A DNA stretch of 64,000 nt. It comes from Sva-07 sp964651825 (GTDB lineage Bacteria; Actinomycetota; Acidimicrobiia; Acidimicrobiales; Ilumatobacteraceae). The stretch spans positions 1-64,000 of the forward strand of contig CAZYWK010000006.1 of the NCBI GenBank assembly GCA_964651825.1, read 5' to 3'. The position numbers were made by a program, and so were the translations under genes. How positions within the stretch are numbered: the stretch's first letter is position 1; the number at the start of each line of letters is the position of its first letter. Below the pieces are notes generated by a model, which saw only the letters and a program-made list of their open reading frames with translations, had not been told where the DNA came from and ran no database searches. Below are positions 56,695 through 64,000 of this stretch, one piece after another.

Positions 56695-59421
56695 ATGCCC
56701 AAGCCCCTCGTCGTCGTGGAGTCGCCAGCAAAGGCCAAGACGCTGTCGAAGTTCCTCGGAAACGACTACGACGTGCGCGCCTCGGTGGGCCATGTGGCCG
56801 ACCTGCCGTCGAAGGGCTTGAACATCGACGTCGACAACGGGTTCAAACCCACCTACGAGCTGACCGAGCGCGGCAAGACGGTGATCAAGGAGCTCAAGGC
56901 CGCGCTGAAGGATGCCTCCGAGCTCTATCTCGCAACGGATGAAGACCGCGAGGGTGAAGCCATCTCGTGGCACCTCCTCGAGTACCTGAAGCCGAAGGTG
57001 CCGGTGAAGCGGATGGTGTTCCACGAGATCACCAAGTCCGCCATCGACCATGCGGTCAACAATCCCCGGAGCCTCGACTACGGCCTCGTCGACGCCGCCG
57101 AGACGCGCCGCATCCTCGACCGGCTGTACGGCTACGAGGTGTCACCGGTGCTGTGGCGCCGAGTCAACCGCGGTCTGTCCGCCGGCAGGGTGCAGAGTCC
57201 GTCGGTGCGCCTGATCGTCGAGCGTGAGCGCGAGCGGATCGCGTTCGTGTCGGCCGACTACTGGGACATCGACGCGCTCACGGCGACCGCGCCGAGCTTC
57301 ACCGCCAAGCTCGTCACGCTCAACGGCACGAAGGTCGCCACGGGCAAGGACTTCGACGATCGCGGTGTCGTTTCCGCCAAGGCGGTCGCGCTCGATGAAG
57401 CACGCGCCCGCGGCCTCGTCGACGGGCTGGCCGAGGTTCCGTTCACCGTCCGCTCGGTGGAGGACAAGCCGTACCGGTCGTCGCCGAAGGCGCCGTTCAT
57501 GACCTCGACGCTCCAGCAGGAGGGCGGCCGCAAGCTGCGCATGTCGTCGTCGCAGGTGATGCGCGTCGCGCAGGGGCTCTACGAGCGTGGCTACATCACC
57601 TACATGCGAACCGACAACGTCGTGCTCTCCGACGAGGCGATGCAGGCGACGCGTGCCGCGGTCACGAGCGAGTACGGCCAGCAGTACCTCAGCCCGTCAC
57701 CGAAGCAGTACTCGACGAAGGTGAAGAACGCTCAGGAGGCCCACGAGGCGATCCGCCCCACCACGCCGTACCGCTCCCCGAACCAGGTTGCCGGCGAGCT
57801 GAACAGCCAGGATCTCGCGCTCTACCGGATGATCTGGCAGCGCACGCTCGCGTCGCAGATGGCCGACGCGACCGGCGTCACCGTCAGCGTGCGGCTCGGA
57901 GCGAACGCGGTCGACCGGTCGACCGGCGAGCTCACCGACTGCGAGTTCGCGGCGAGCGGCACCACGATCACGTTCCCCGGCTATCGGGCGGTGTACGCCG
58001 CGGCCAGCGACGCTGGCGACGACGAGGCCGAGCAGGAAGCCCTGCTGCCGCCGCTCGTGGTCGGCACCGAGATCCCGATCGACACGATCACCCCGGAGGG
58101 TCACACCACGTCCCCGCCGGCCCGCTACACGGAGGCATCCCTCGTCAAGCGGTTGGAGGAGCTCGGCATCGGCCGACCGTCGACGTGGGCCTCGATCATC
58201 CAGACCATCCAGGACCGCGGCTACGTGTGGAAGAAGGGCCAGGCCCTGGTGCCGACGTGGACGGCGTTCGCCGTCATCCGGCTCCTGGAGGAGCACTTCG
58301 ACGCGCTGGTCGACTACGACTTCACCGCCTCGATCGACGAGGACCTCGACGCCATCGCCCGCGGCGACCGCGCCAAGGACCAGTGGCTGAAGCGCTTCTA
58401 CTTCGGCGACACCGGCGACGGCGACAGCCGCCCCATCTCGGCCGAGGCCGGGGTCGGCGACGATGCCCTGCTCGGCCTCAAGCGGTTGGTCGAGGAGAAC
58501 CTCGACGAGATCGACGCCGCCGAGATCAACACGTTCCCGCTCGGCCTCGACGACGCCGGTGAGCTGATCGTCGTCAAGCCGGGCAAGTACGGCCCCTACG
58601 TGAAGCGCGGTGACGACACCGCCAGCGTGCCCGACGACCTGACCCCCGACGAGCTCACGGTCGCCAAGGCGATCGAGTTGCTCGCGGCGCCGAAGAGCGA
58701 CGAGCCGATCGGCGAGCTCGACGGATACCCGGTGTACGCGAAGAACGGCCGCTACGGCCCGTACGTGCAGTGGGGCGACCACGACGACCCGCCGCCCGGG
58801 TTCGAGAAGCCGAAGATGTCGAGCCTGTTCAAGACGATGATCCTCGAGCGCATCACGATGGACGAGGCCGAGGCACTCCTGCAGCTGCCCCGCCACCTCG
58901 GTGACGACCCGGCCGACGGCGTGGCGATCTACGCCAACAACGGGCGTTACGGGCCGTACGTGCAGAAGGAGCGCGACTTCCGCAACATCGACTCCGAGGA
59001 CCAGCTGCTCCAGATCACGCTCGACGACGCGCTGCGCATCTTCAGCCAGCCGAAGGTGTACAAGCGCGGGGGCGGCAACATGGCGGCGAAGGGCCCGCTG
59101 CGCGAGTTCGGCACCGACCCGATCAGCGAGCGCGCCGTCGTGGCCAAGGACGGCAAGTTCGGTGTGTACGTGACCGACGGCGAGACGAACGCCTCCCTCG
59201 GCAAGGGCGACCGGCTCGAGGCGATGAGCCCGGAGCGGGCCTTCGAGCTGCTGGCGATCAGGCGCGAGACCATCGCCGCCAACGGTGGGCCCAAGAAGAA
59301 GTCCGCGCCGAAGCGGGCCGCCAAGTCTCCGGCCAAGAAGGCAGCCGCCAAGCGCCCCGCCAAGAAGGCGGCTGCCAAGAAGGCCGCCCCGAACAAGCGC
59401 GCCGCTCCCGGGCCGTCCTGA
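56695..59421 (+). CDS. topA: DNA topoisomerase I
   Basis: 908 aa. Type IA enzyme relaxing negative supercoils. Toprim motifs VVVESPAKAKTLSKFLG and LATDEDREGEAISWHL; the catalytic Tyr303 is in YITYMRTDNV; RIGRPSTWASIIQTIQDRGYV closes the core. Instead of zinc fingers, the C-terminal half has four repeats of the type GKYGPYVKRGD / GRYGPYVQWGD / GRYGPYVQKE / GKFGVYVTDG (near residues 630, 690, 755, 820), as in actinobacterial TopA. A Lys/Ala-rich tail of about 45 residues follows. Clear promoter upstream. Confidence 0.97.
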   Translation: MPKPLVVVESPAKAKTLSKFLGNDYDVRASVGHVADLPSKGLNIDVDNGFKPTYELTERGKTVIKELKAALKDASELYLATDEDREGEAISWHLLEYLKPKVPVKRMVFHEITKSAIDHAVNNPRSLDYGLVDAAETRRILDRLYGYEVSPVLWRRVNRGLSAGRVQSPSVRLIVERERERIAFVSADYWDIDALTATAPSFTAKLVTLNGTKVATGKDFDDRGVVSAKAVALDEARARGLVDGLAEVPFTVRSVEDKPYRSSPKAPFMTSTLQQEGGRKLRMSSSQVMRVAQGLYERGYITYMRTDNVVLSDEAMQATRAAVTSEYGQQYLSPSPKQYSTKVKNAQEAHEAIRPTTPYRSPNQVAGELNSQDLALYRMIWQRTLASQMADATGVTVSVRLGANAVDRSTGELTDCEFAASGTTITFPGYRAVYAAASDAGDDEAEQEALLPPLVVGTEIPIDTITPEGHTTSPPARYTEASLVKRLEELGIGRPSTWASIIQTIQDRGYVWKKGQALVPTWTAFAVIRLLEEHFDALVDYDFTASIDEDLDAIARGDRAKDQWLKRFYFGDTGDGDSRPISAEAGVGDDALLGLKRLVEENLDEIDAAEINTFPLGLDDAGELIVVKPGKYGPYVKRGDDTASVPDDLTPDELTVAKAIELLAAPKSDEPIGELDGYPVYAKNGRYGPYVQWGDHDDPPPGFEKPKMSSLFKTMILERITMDEAEALLQLPRHLGDDPADGVAIYANNGRYGPYVQKERDFRNIDSEDQLLQITLDDALRIFSQPKVYKRGGGNMAAKGPLREFGTDPISERAVVAKDGKFGVYVTDGETNASLGKGDRLEAMSPERAFELLAIRRETIAANGGPKKKSAPKRAAKSPAKKAAAKRPAKKAAAKKAAPNKRAAPGPS

Positions 59422-59538
59422 CCACCGCACGTCACCCCGAAGTGTGACGTGTCGCGTCGAGATGCGCGCCGACAGGTCACGCTCCGGCGGCGGCCGTGAC
59501 GGCGGCGACGGGGGTGACGGCGAGGCGGGGCCGCTGGG

Positions 59539-59544
59539 TACGAT
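59539..59544 (+). promoter_or_regulatory. Putative -10 box fixing the tmk start
   Basis: TACGAT with 7 nt to the GTG at 59552. This supports GTG over the upstream ATG at 59462. Confidence 0.45.
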
Positions 59545-59551
59545 CGGGGCG

Positions 59552-60193
59552 GTGGATGCGCAACCTGCGGGAACGGCCGGCACGCCGCGCTACCTGGCGT
59601 TCGAGGGCGCTGAAGGCTGCGGCAAGTCGACCCAGGCGGCCCGCCTGGCCACCGCGCTCGACGCGGTGCTGACGAGGGAGACCGGCGGCACCGACATCGG
59701 CGCCCGTCTGCGCGCCATCCTGCACGACACGACCAACGGCCACCTCGACGACCGCGCCGAAGCCCTGCTGGCCGCCGCGGATCGGGCGCAGCACCTCGCC
59801 GAGGTGGTCCGTCCGGCCCTCGAGGCGGGCCGGACGGTGGTGACCGACCGCTCGGCGTACTCGTCGCTCGCGTACCAGGGGTACGGCCGCCGGCTCGACG
59901 TCGACGACATCCGTCAGCTCAACGAGTGGGCCACCGGCGGCGTCTGGCCCGACGTCGTGATCTTCCTCGACACGCCCGAGGACGTCATCGCCGAACGGAT
60001 GAGCCGCCGCGACCTCGATCGCTTCGAGGCGGAGCTTCCGGACTTCCACGAGCGCGTCCTCGACGGCTTCCGCGAGATGGCTGCCGCTGACCCTGCGCGG
60101 TGGATCACCGTGCAGGCGTTGGGCTCGATCGACGACGTGGCGGCGAGGATCCGCCGCGAGCTCGCCACTCGGGGGATCGACTTCGATGCCTGA
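59552..60193 (+). CDS. tmk: Thymidylate kinase
   Basis: 213 aa from the GTG at 59552, matching the usual 205-215. The longer frame from ATG 59462 would add 30 Gly/Asp/Arg-rich residues. P-loop AFEGAEGCGKSTQAARLA; DRSAYSSLAYQGYGR is the conserved DRxxxSxxAYQG motif; lid-region RRDLDRFEAELPDFHERVLDGFREMA. It makes dTDP from dTMP. It overlaps holB by 8 bp. topA-tmk-holB order is common in actinobacteria. Confidence 0.95.
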   Translation: MDAQPAGTAGTPRYLAFEGAEGCGKSTQAARLATALDAVLTRETGGTDIGARLRAILHDTTNGHLDDRAEALLAAADRAQHLAEVVRPALEAGRTVVTDRSAYSSLAYQGYGRRLDVDDIRQLNEWATGGVWPDVVIFLDTPEDVIAERMSRRDLDRFEAELPDFHERVLDGFREMAAADPARWITVQALGSIDDVAARIRRELATRGIDFDA

Positions 60194-61253
60194 TCCCTCG
60201 TCGGTCTGGGACGACGTCGTCGGCCAACCCACCGCGGTCCGACAACTCCGTGACGCCGCCGCCCGTGGCCCGGTGCACGCCTATCTGTTCGTCGGCCCGA
60301 CCGGATCGACGAAACTGCAAGCGGCGCGCGCGTTCGCCGCACAGGTGATGTCGGGCGGCGACGACGCCGACCAGCGCGACGCGAGGCTGGTGCTCGGCGG
60401 CATGCACCCGGACGTCCGCGAGGTCCGTCGCACCGGTGCGGCGATCTCGGCCGAGCAGGCCCGCGAGATCGTGCGCGTCTCCTCGCTCGCCCCGACCGAA
60501 GGCGATCGCAAGGTGCTGATCCTCGACGAGTTCCACCTGCTCCGACCGGAGGGGGCGGCGCTGCTGCTGAAGACGATCGAGGAGCCACCTGCCTCCACGC
60601 TGTTCGTGATCCTCGCCGACTTCGTGCCGAGCGACCTGATCACGATCTCGTCACGCTGCGTGCGCATCGACTTCCGCTCGATCGACACGGACCTGATCAC
60701 CGAGCGGCTCGTGGCGGAAGGCGTCGACCCGACGGCAGCGACGACCGCCGCCACCGCGGCACTCGGCGACCTCGACCGCGCCCGCGTGCTGGCCAACGAC
60801 CCCCAGCTCGCCGCCCGGCGCGCCGCGTTCGCCCATGCACCTCATCAACTCAACGGCACGGGCGCGGTGGCCGTGCGCACCGCGGCCGAGCTGCTCGCCA
60901 TGATCGACTCTGCCGCCGAACCGTTGACGGCGCGCCACGAGCAGGAGATCGTCGCCCTCGACGAGCAGATCGCCCGGTACGGCGAAAAGGGCAACGGCCG
61001 CAAGCAGCTCGAGGAACGGCACAAGCGTGAGCTGCGCCGGTACCGCACCGACGAGCTGCGCGCCGGGCTCGCCACGCTCGCGGCCACGTACCGCGACAGC
61101 ATCACCCTGCCGGGCTCGACCGCCGACGTCGCACGGTGCGCCGGTGCCGTCCGGATGATCCACGACACGCTCGAATCACTCGAGCGGAACCCCAACGAGC
61201 GCCTCCTCGTCGAGAATCTGCTCTGGTCGCTCCCCGACGCCCACGGCGTATGA
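60186..61253 (+). CDS. holB: DNA polymerase III subunit delta'
   Basis: 355 aa clamp-loader subunit. VGQPTAVRQLRDAA and YLFVGPTGSTKLQAARAFA show a degenerate P-loop (G to T and S/T to L at the key places), as expected for the non-hydrolysing delta' subunit. KVLILDEFHLLRPEGAALLLKTIEEPP is the Walker B/box VI region. The SRC-type motif is TISSRCVRIDF. The zinc-binding Cys cluster of E. coli delta' is absent. The C-terminus carries a charged helix (QIARYGEKGNGRKQLEERHKRELRRYRTDELRAG). It overlaps tmk upstream, and the convergent PAP2 gene by 78 bp. Confidence 0.93.
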   Translation: MPDPSSVWDDVVGQPTAVRQLRDAAARGPVHAYLFVGPTGSTKLQAARAFAAQVMSGGDDADQRDARLVLGGMHPDVREVRRTGAAISAEQAREIVRVSSLAPTEGDRKVLILDEFHLLRPEGAALLLKTIEEPPASTLFVILADFVPSDLITISSRCVRIDFRSIDTDLITERLVAEGVDPTAATTAATAALGDLDRARVLANDPQLAARRAAFAHAPHQLNGTGAVAVRTAAELLAMIDSAAEPLTARHEQEIVALDEQIARYGEKGNGRKQLEERHKRELRRYRTDELRAGLATLAATYRDSITLPGSTADVARCAGAVRMIHDTLESLERNPNERLLVENLLWSLPDAHGV

Positions 61254-62048
61254 AGGCCGAGCCGTCCGACGGCGGACCGCAGTGTCGATCATCAGGGCCA
61301 CGCCGAGCAGCGCGATGGCGACGATGCCGTCGAGCCACCAGTGGTTGCCCGTTGCCGACACGGCGATCATGGTGAGGACGACCTGGAGTGCGAACACCCA
61401 GCGCCACCTGCTCGGACTGGTGGCGATGATGCCGAACGACACGACGGCGGCCCAGGCGACGTGGATCGATGGCATGGCTGCGAACTGGTCGGACACACCG
61501 GTTCCGACCGGCCCGTACACCGACATCCCGTAGACCGACGACAAGTCGATGTAGCCGAGGTCTGGCAGGAACCGGGGTGGCGCGACGCGGACGAAGCGGA
61601 TGACCAGGCAGAACCCGGTGACGATCGCCAATCCGTTGCGCCAGTGGGGGTACCGATCGCGGTGGCGCACGAACAGCCACACCATGAACGCGATCGTTGC
61701 GGGGACGTGGACGACGGCGTAGTAGTAGTTCGTCGCTTCGGCCAACCAGTCGAAGTTCATCACCCACTGCTGGAGGGCCAGCTCGGACGGGAGGTGCATT
61801 GCCCGTTGGATGTCGTCGATCTGGCGGGCCCGTTCGATCGCGCCGTCGGAGGTGGCCAGCGGCAGCTTGCGGGCGATCCGCCACACCGAGTAGAGGGCGG
61901 CAACGATCGCGAGCTCCTGGGCCCACGGCCGTACCTTCACCGCGGCAGCCGCGGTGCGCGTCGACGGCCGGACGCGACCGAGCACCCACCACAGTGTGGT
62001 GCACACGATCGCGAGGATCGCCGCCTGGTCCCAGGTCGGCCATTTCAT
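61176..62048 (-). CDS. PAP2-superfamily membrane protein (inositol-phosphotransferase-like)
   Basis: 290 aa, about six helices. PAP2_3-type motifs: RFVRVAPPRFLPDLGY (first R-x-x-P-P-R block), AMPSIHVAWAAVV (PSxH) and SATGNHWWLDGIVA (GNHxxxD). This arrangement is typical of bacterial and fungal inositol phosphorylceramide or phosphoinositol transferases rather than simple phosphatases. The active site faces outward. The last 78 bp overlap the 3' end of holB in antisense. Divergent from the methionine aminopeptidase. Confidence 0.88.
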   Translation of the reverse strand: MKWPTWDQAAILAIVCTTLWWVLGRVRPSTRTAAAAVKVRPWAQELAIVAALYSVWRIARKLPLATSDGAIERARQIDDIQRAMHLPSELALQQWVMNFDWLAEATNYYYAVVHVPATIAFMVWLFVRHRDRYPHWRNGLAIVTGFCLVIRFVRVAPPRFLPDLGYIDLSSVYGMSVYGPVGTGVSDQFAAMPSIHVAWAAVVSFGIIATSPSRWRWVFALQVVLTMIAVSATGNHWWLDGIVAIALLGVALMIDTAVRRRTARPSYAVGVGERPEQILDEEALVGVPLE

Positions 62049-62065
62049 GACGCGCCGGATACCTC

Positions 62066-62071
62066 TATCCT
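62066..62071 (+). promoter_or_regulatory. Putative -10 box, leaderless geometry (MetAP gene)
   Basis: TATCCT with 6 nt to the ATG at 62078. Confidence 0.45.
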
Positions 62072-62077
62072 GAAGGC

Positions 62078-63055
62078 ATGTCTGTCACCGCACCGTCCAC
62101 GTTGCCAGCGGCGAACGAGGCATGCTGGTGCGGGAGCGGCCGGAAGTACAAGCGCTGTCACAAGAAGACCGAGGGCAAGATCATGCCCGGGTTCGTCAGT
62201 CCGATGCGGTCGGTTCCCGCCTCCATCGCCCGCCCACCCTACGCCGACACCGGCGAGGTGCAATCGTGGGACGAGCCGCGGATCAAGTCGCCCGAGACGA
62301 TCGAGAAGATGCGCATCGCCGGCAAGGTCGCCGCCGACGTGCTCGCACTCGCCGGCAGGATGGTCGCCCCGGGGGTCACCACCGAGGAGATCGACGTGTT
62401 CGTGCACGACGCGTTCATCGAGCGGGGTGCCTATCCGTCGACGGTCAACTACAACCACTATCCGAAGGCGTGCTGCACGTCGGTCAACGAGGTCATCTGC
62501 CACGGCATCCCCGACTCGCGGGCGCTGCAGGACGGCGACATCTGCAACATCGACGTCACGGGCTACATCGGGGGCGTTCACGGCGACACCAACGCCACCT
62601 TCTTCGCCGGCGACGTCGACGACGAGAGCCGCGAGCTCGTGCGGGTGACCGAGGAGTGCACCTGGCTCGGCATCGAGGCCGTCAAGGCGGGCCGGCCGAT
62701 CAGCGACATCGGCCGGGCGATCGAGGACCACGCCAAGAAGCACCGGTACGGCGTCGTGCGCGCCTTCGTCGGCCACGCCATCGGCGAGCAGTTCCACGGC
62801 GACATCCAGATCCTGCACTACTACGACGCGCGGGCCAACGTCATCATGCGGCCCGGCATGACGTTCACGATCGAGCCGATGATCACGCTCGGCACGGTCA
62901 ACTACAAGATCTGGGACGACGACTGGACAGCGGTCACGGCCGACGGCAAGCGCACGGCGCAGTTCGAGCACACCATCCTCGTCACCGACGACGGTTACGA
63001 GGTGCTCACGGGCGGCCCCGACGCGGCCAGCCCGAGCCCACCCTGGACCCGCTGA
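62078..63055 (+). CDS. map: Type I methionine aminopeptidase with SEC-C zinc motif
   Basis: 325 aa. The N-terminal SEC-C-type motif ACWCGSGRKYKRCHKK (Cys16, Cys18, Cys27, His28) binds zinc and probably docks the enzyme at the ribosome. The pita-bread catalytic domain follows: NYNHYPKACCTSVNEVICHGIPD with His, DICNIDVTGYIGGVHGDTNATF (two Asp ligands), GHAIGEQFHGDIQILHY (His) and FTIEPMIT/QFEHTILVT (two Glu ligands). It removes N-terminal Met from new proteins. The C-terminal 61 bp overlap the convergent gene. Confidence 0.96.
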   Translation: MSVTAPSTLPAANEACWCGSGRKYKRCHKKTEGKIMPGFVSPMRSVPASIARPPYADTGEVQSWDEPRIKSPETIEKMRIAGKVAADVLALAGRMVAPGVTTEEIDVFVHDAFIERGAYPSTVNYNHYPKACCTSVNEVICHGIPDSRALQDGDICNIDVTGYIGGVHGDTNATFFAGDVDDESRELVRVTEECTWLGIEAVKAGRPISDIGRAIEDHAKKHRYGVVRAFVGHAIGEQFHGDIQILHYYDARANVIMRPGMTFTIEPMITLGTVNYKIWDDDWTAVTADGKRTAQFEHTILVTDDGYEVLTGGPDAASPSPPWTR

Positions 63056-64000
63056 CCCGCCAGCCAGCCGGGCACGAACAACGCCGCCAGCGCGAGCGCG
63101 GCGAAACCCGCCCCGCCCGCCAACGCCATCGCGACCGTGTACCGGTCGAGCCAGCCCGGTGCGTCGGTCGGGATGAGGGCCGCCGACAACCCGTCGCGCT
63201 TGATCCATCCCCAGCTCACGAGCTCGACGCCGACCGCCAGCATCGCCGCGTCGGCCCAGAACCGGTGGCCGCGCCACTCCGCCAACACCGCGCCGGCGGC
63301 ACAGGCTGATGCGATCGCGGGCAGCAGCCACCACACGAGGCGCGGACCCGTCTCGGACGGCAGCGACGTGAACTGCCACACGCCCACGACCGTTGCGAGT
63401 ACCGCGGGAGGCAGCAACCACTGCGAGGTTCGAGCACCGCGCCGACGGCTCACGACGGCGCCACCCACCAGCACGATTCCGCTCGCCGCCCCGATCCATG
63501 CTGGCAGCGCCGACGGGGCGGGCTGCCAGGTGCTGGCGACGGTGACCGCTACGTCGTTGCCGTCGACCTCCAAGGGGATGACGGCCTCGAGGATCTGATC
63601 CCCGGGGGAGGCACCGAGCGGGCGGGTGGTCTGCATCCAGTGGGCCCGGTGGTCGTGCCACGCCCATCGGTGGTCGGCAGCGACCTCGCGCCAGTCCGGC
63701 ACTGCGGCGCTGTCGAGGTCGGTCGGTGCGTCGGCCCCGTAGCGACTGGCGTTCTGGTACGTGGTCGGTGCGTTGCGATTCTCACTCACCGCGCCGTCGG
63801 CGCCGAACAGCAGGTACGGCTCACCCGCGTAGCCCACCACGAGCACTTCGGTGCCGGGGGCCGCGGTCAGTTCGACGAAGGAATCGCCGCCGATGATCTC
63901 GACGGTGACCTCCTCGGTCGGCGGCTCGATCGCCACGACCTCGGACCGATAGTCCGTCGGCCCCGCCGGGTCGGCGTGCGCCGGGGTGGCGAACAGGACG
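62995..64000 (-). CDS. Exported membrane protein, 5' end outside the window
   Basis: About 335 codons visible; the frame stays open to the last base. Its visible beginning (VLFATPAHADPAG) looks like the end of a signal peptide, with the mature part starting at ADPAG. An extracytoplasmic beta-rich domain of about 160 residues follows (VAIEPPTEEVTVEIIGGDSFVELTAAPGTEVLVVGYAGEPYLLF, DHRWAWHDHRAHWM). Then come about five membrane helices (AWIGAASGIVLVGGAVV and others). No named family that I recognise; similar actinobacterial proteins often accompany CopC-type genes, but none is visible here. Its 3' end overlaps map by 61 bp. Confidence 0.75.
   Translation of the reverse strand, partial: VLFATPAHADPAGPTDYRSEVVAIEPPTEEVTVEIIGGDSFVELTAAPGTEVLVVGYAGEPYLLFGADGAVSENRNAPTTYQNASRYGADAPTDLDSAAVPDWREVAADHRWAWHDHRAHWMQTTRPLGASPGDQILEAVIPLEVDGNDVAVTVASTWQPAPSALPAWIGAASGIVLVGGAVVSRRRGARTSQWLLPPAVLATVVGVWQFTSLPSETGPRLVWWLLPAIASACAAGAVLAEWRGHRFWADAAMLAVGVELVSWGWIKRDGLSAALIPTDAPGWLDRYTVAMALAGGAGFAALALAALFVPGWLAGQRVQGGLGLAASGPPVSTS

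Overview
The window is high-GC, gene-dense DNA with no gap over about 300 bp. Gene content points to an actinobacterium: an F420-type luciferase-like oxidoreductase, TIGR03085- and DUF4244-type proteins, an Eis-like acetyltransferase, a compact Flp/Tad pilus locus beside topA-tmk-holB (a neighbourhood also seen in Mycobacterium), CoxL- and MOP-type molybdenum hydroxylases and many GTG starts. An Acidimicrobiia (Ilumatobacter-like) host fits best, but this is inference from gene content only. There is no prophage, transposase or CRISPR; it reads as core chromosome.

Layout. 1-4.6 kb: a partial tRNA-Thr, an exported sortase fused to three DTR-type surface modules, an overlapping ispD-ispF-rlmB operon, and a divergent Crp/Fnr regulator. 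4.7-12 kb: F420-type oxidoreductase, arylsulfatase, a DrrAB-like ABC pair, and an ArsR-like regulator coupled to an MFS exporter. 12-22.5 kb: a MOP-like aldehyde oxidoreductase, an N-carbamoyl-amino-acid hydrolase coupled to a giant FHA-FtsK/EccC-like ATPase, a divergent HTH protein, and enoyl-CoA hydratase. 22.5-38 kb: tRNA-Lys, a second DTR-module protein carrying a matrixin-like protease, a lone CoxL-type subunit, a pectinacetylesterase-like lipoprotein, MBL hydrolase, asparaginase, AI-2E-family permease, MpaB-like oxygenase, a YcaQ-type glycosylase with a cyclophilin, and a UgpBEA-like sugar importer without its ATPase.

38-50.8 kb: a 49-residue acidic protein coupled to an ABC1/UbiB kinase, two ferritin-like proteins, a Bax-inhibitor-1 protein, a principal-type sigma factor with an Eis-like acetyltransferase, acyl-CoA dehydrogenase and acyl-CoA ligase, and an iron-siderophore-type binding lipoprotein. 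50.9-55 kb: the six-gene Tad/Flp locus. 55-64 kb: DUF952, RsgA, topA, tmk, holB, a PAP2 membrane protein, a SEC-C methionine aminopeptidase, and a membrane protein that runs off the right edge.

Two cross-cutting signals stand out. First, a family of 53-bp near-perfect palindromes (outer arm CGTTTGCGTCGGGAT) occurs four times, each time 9-19 bp beyond a minus-strand stop codon; several unrelated long palindromes and a second GC-rich repeat family occupy similar gene ends. Second, about a dozen genes have a TANNNT-like box placed 6-9 nt before the start codon, the geometry of leaderless transcription; this decides several start sites.
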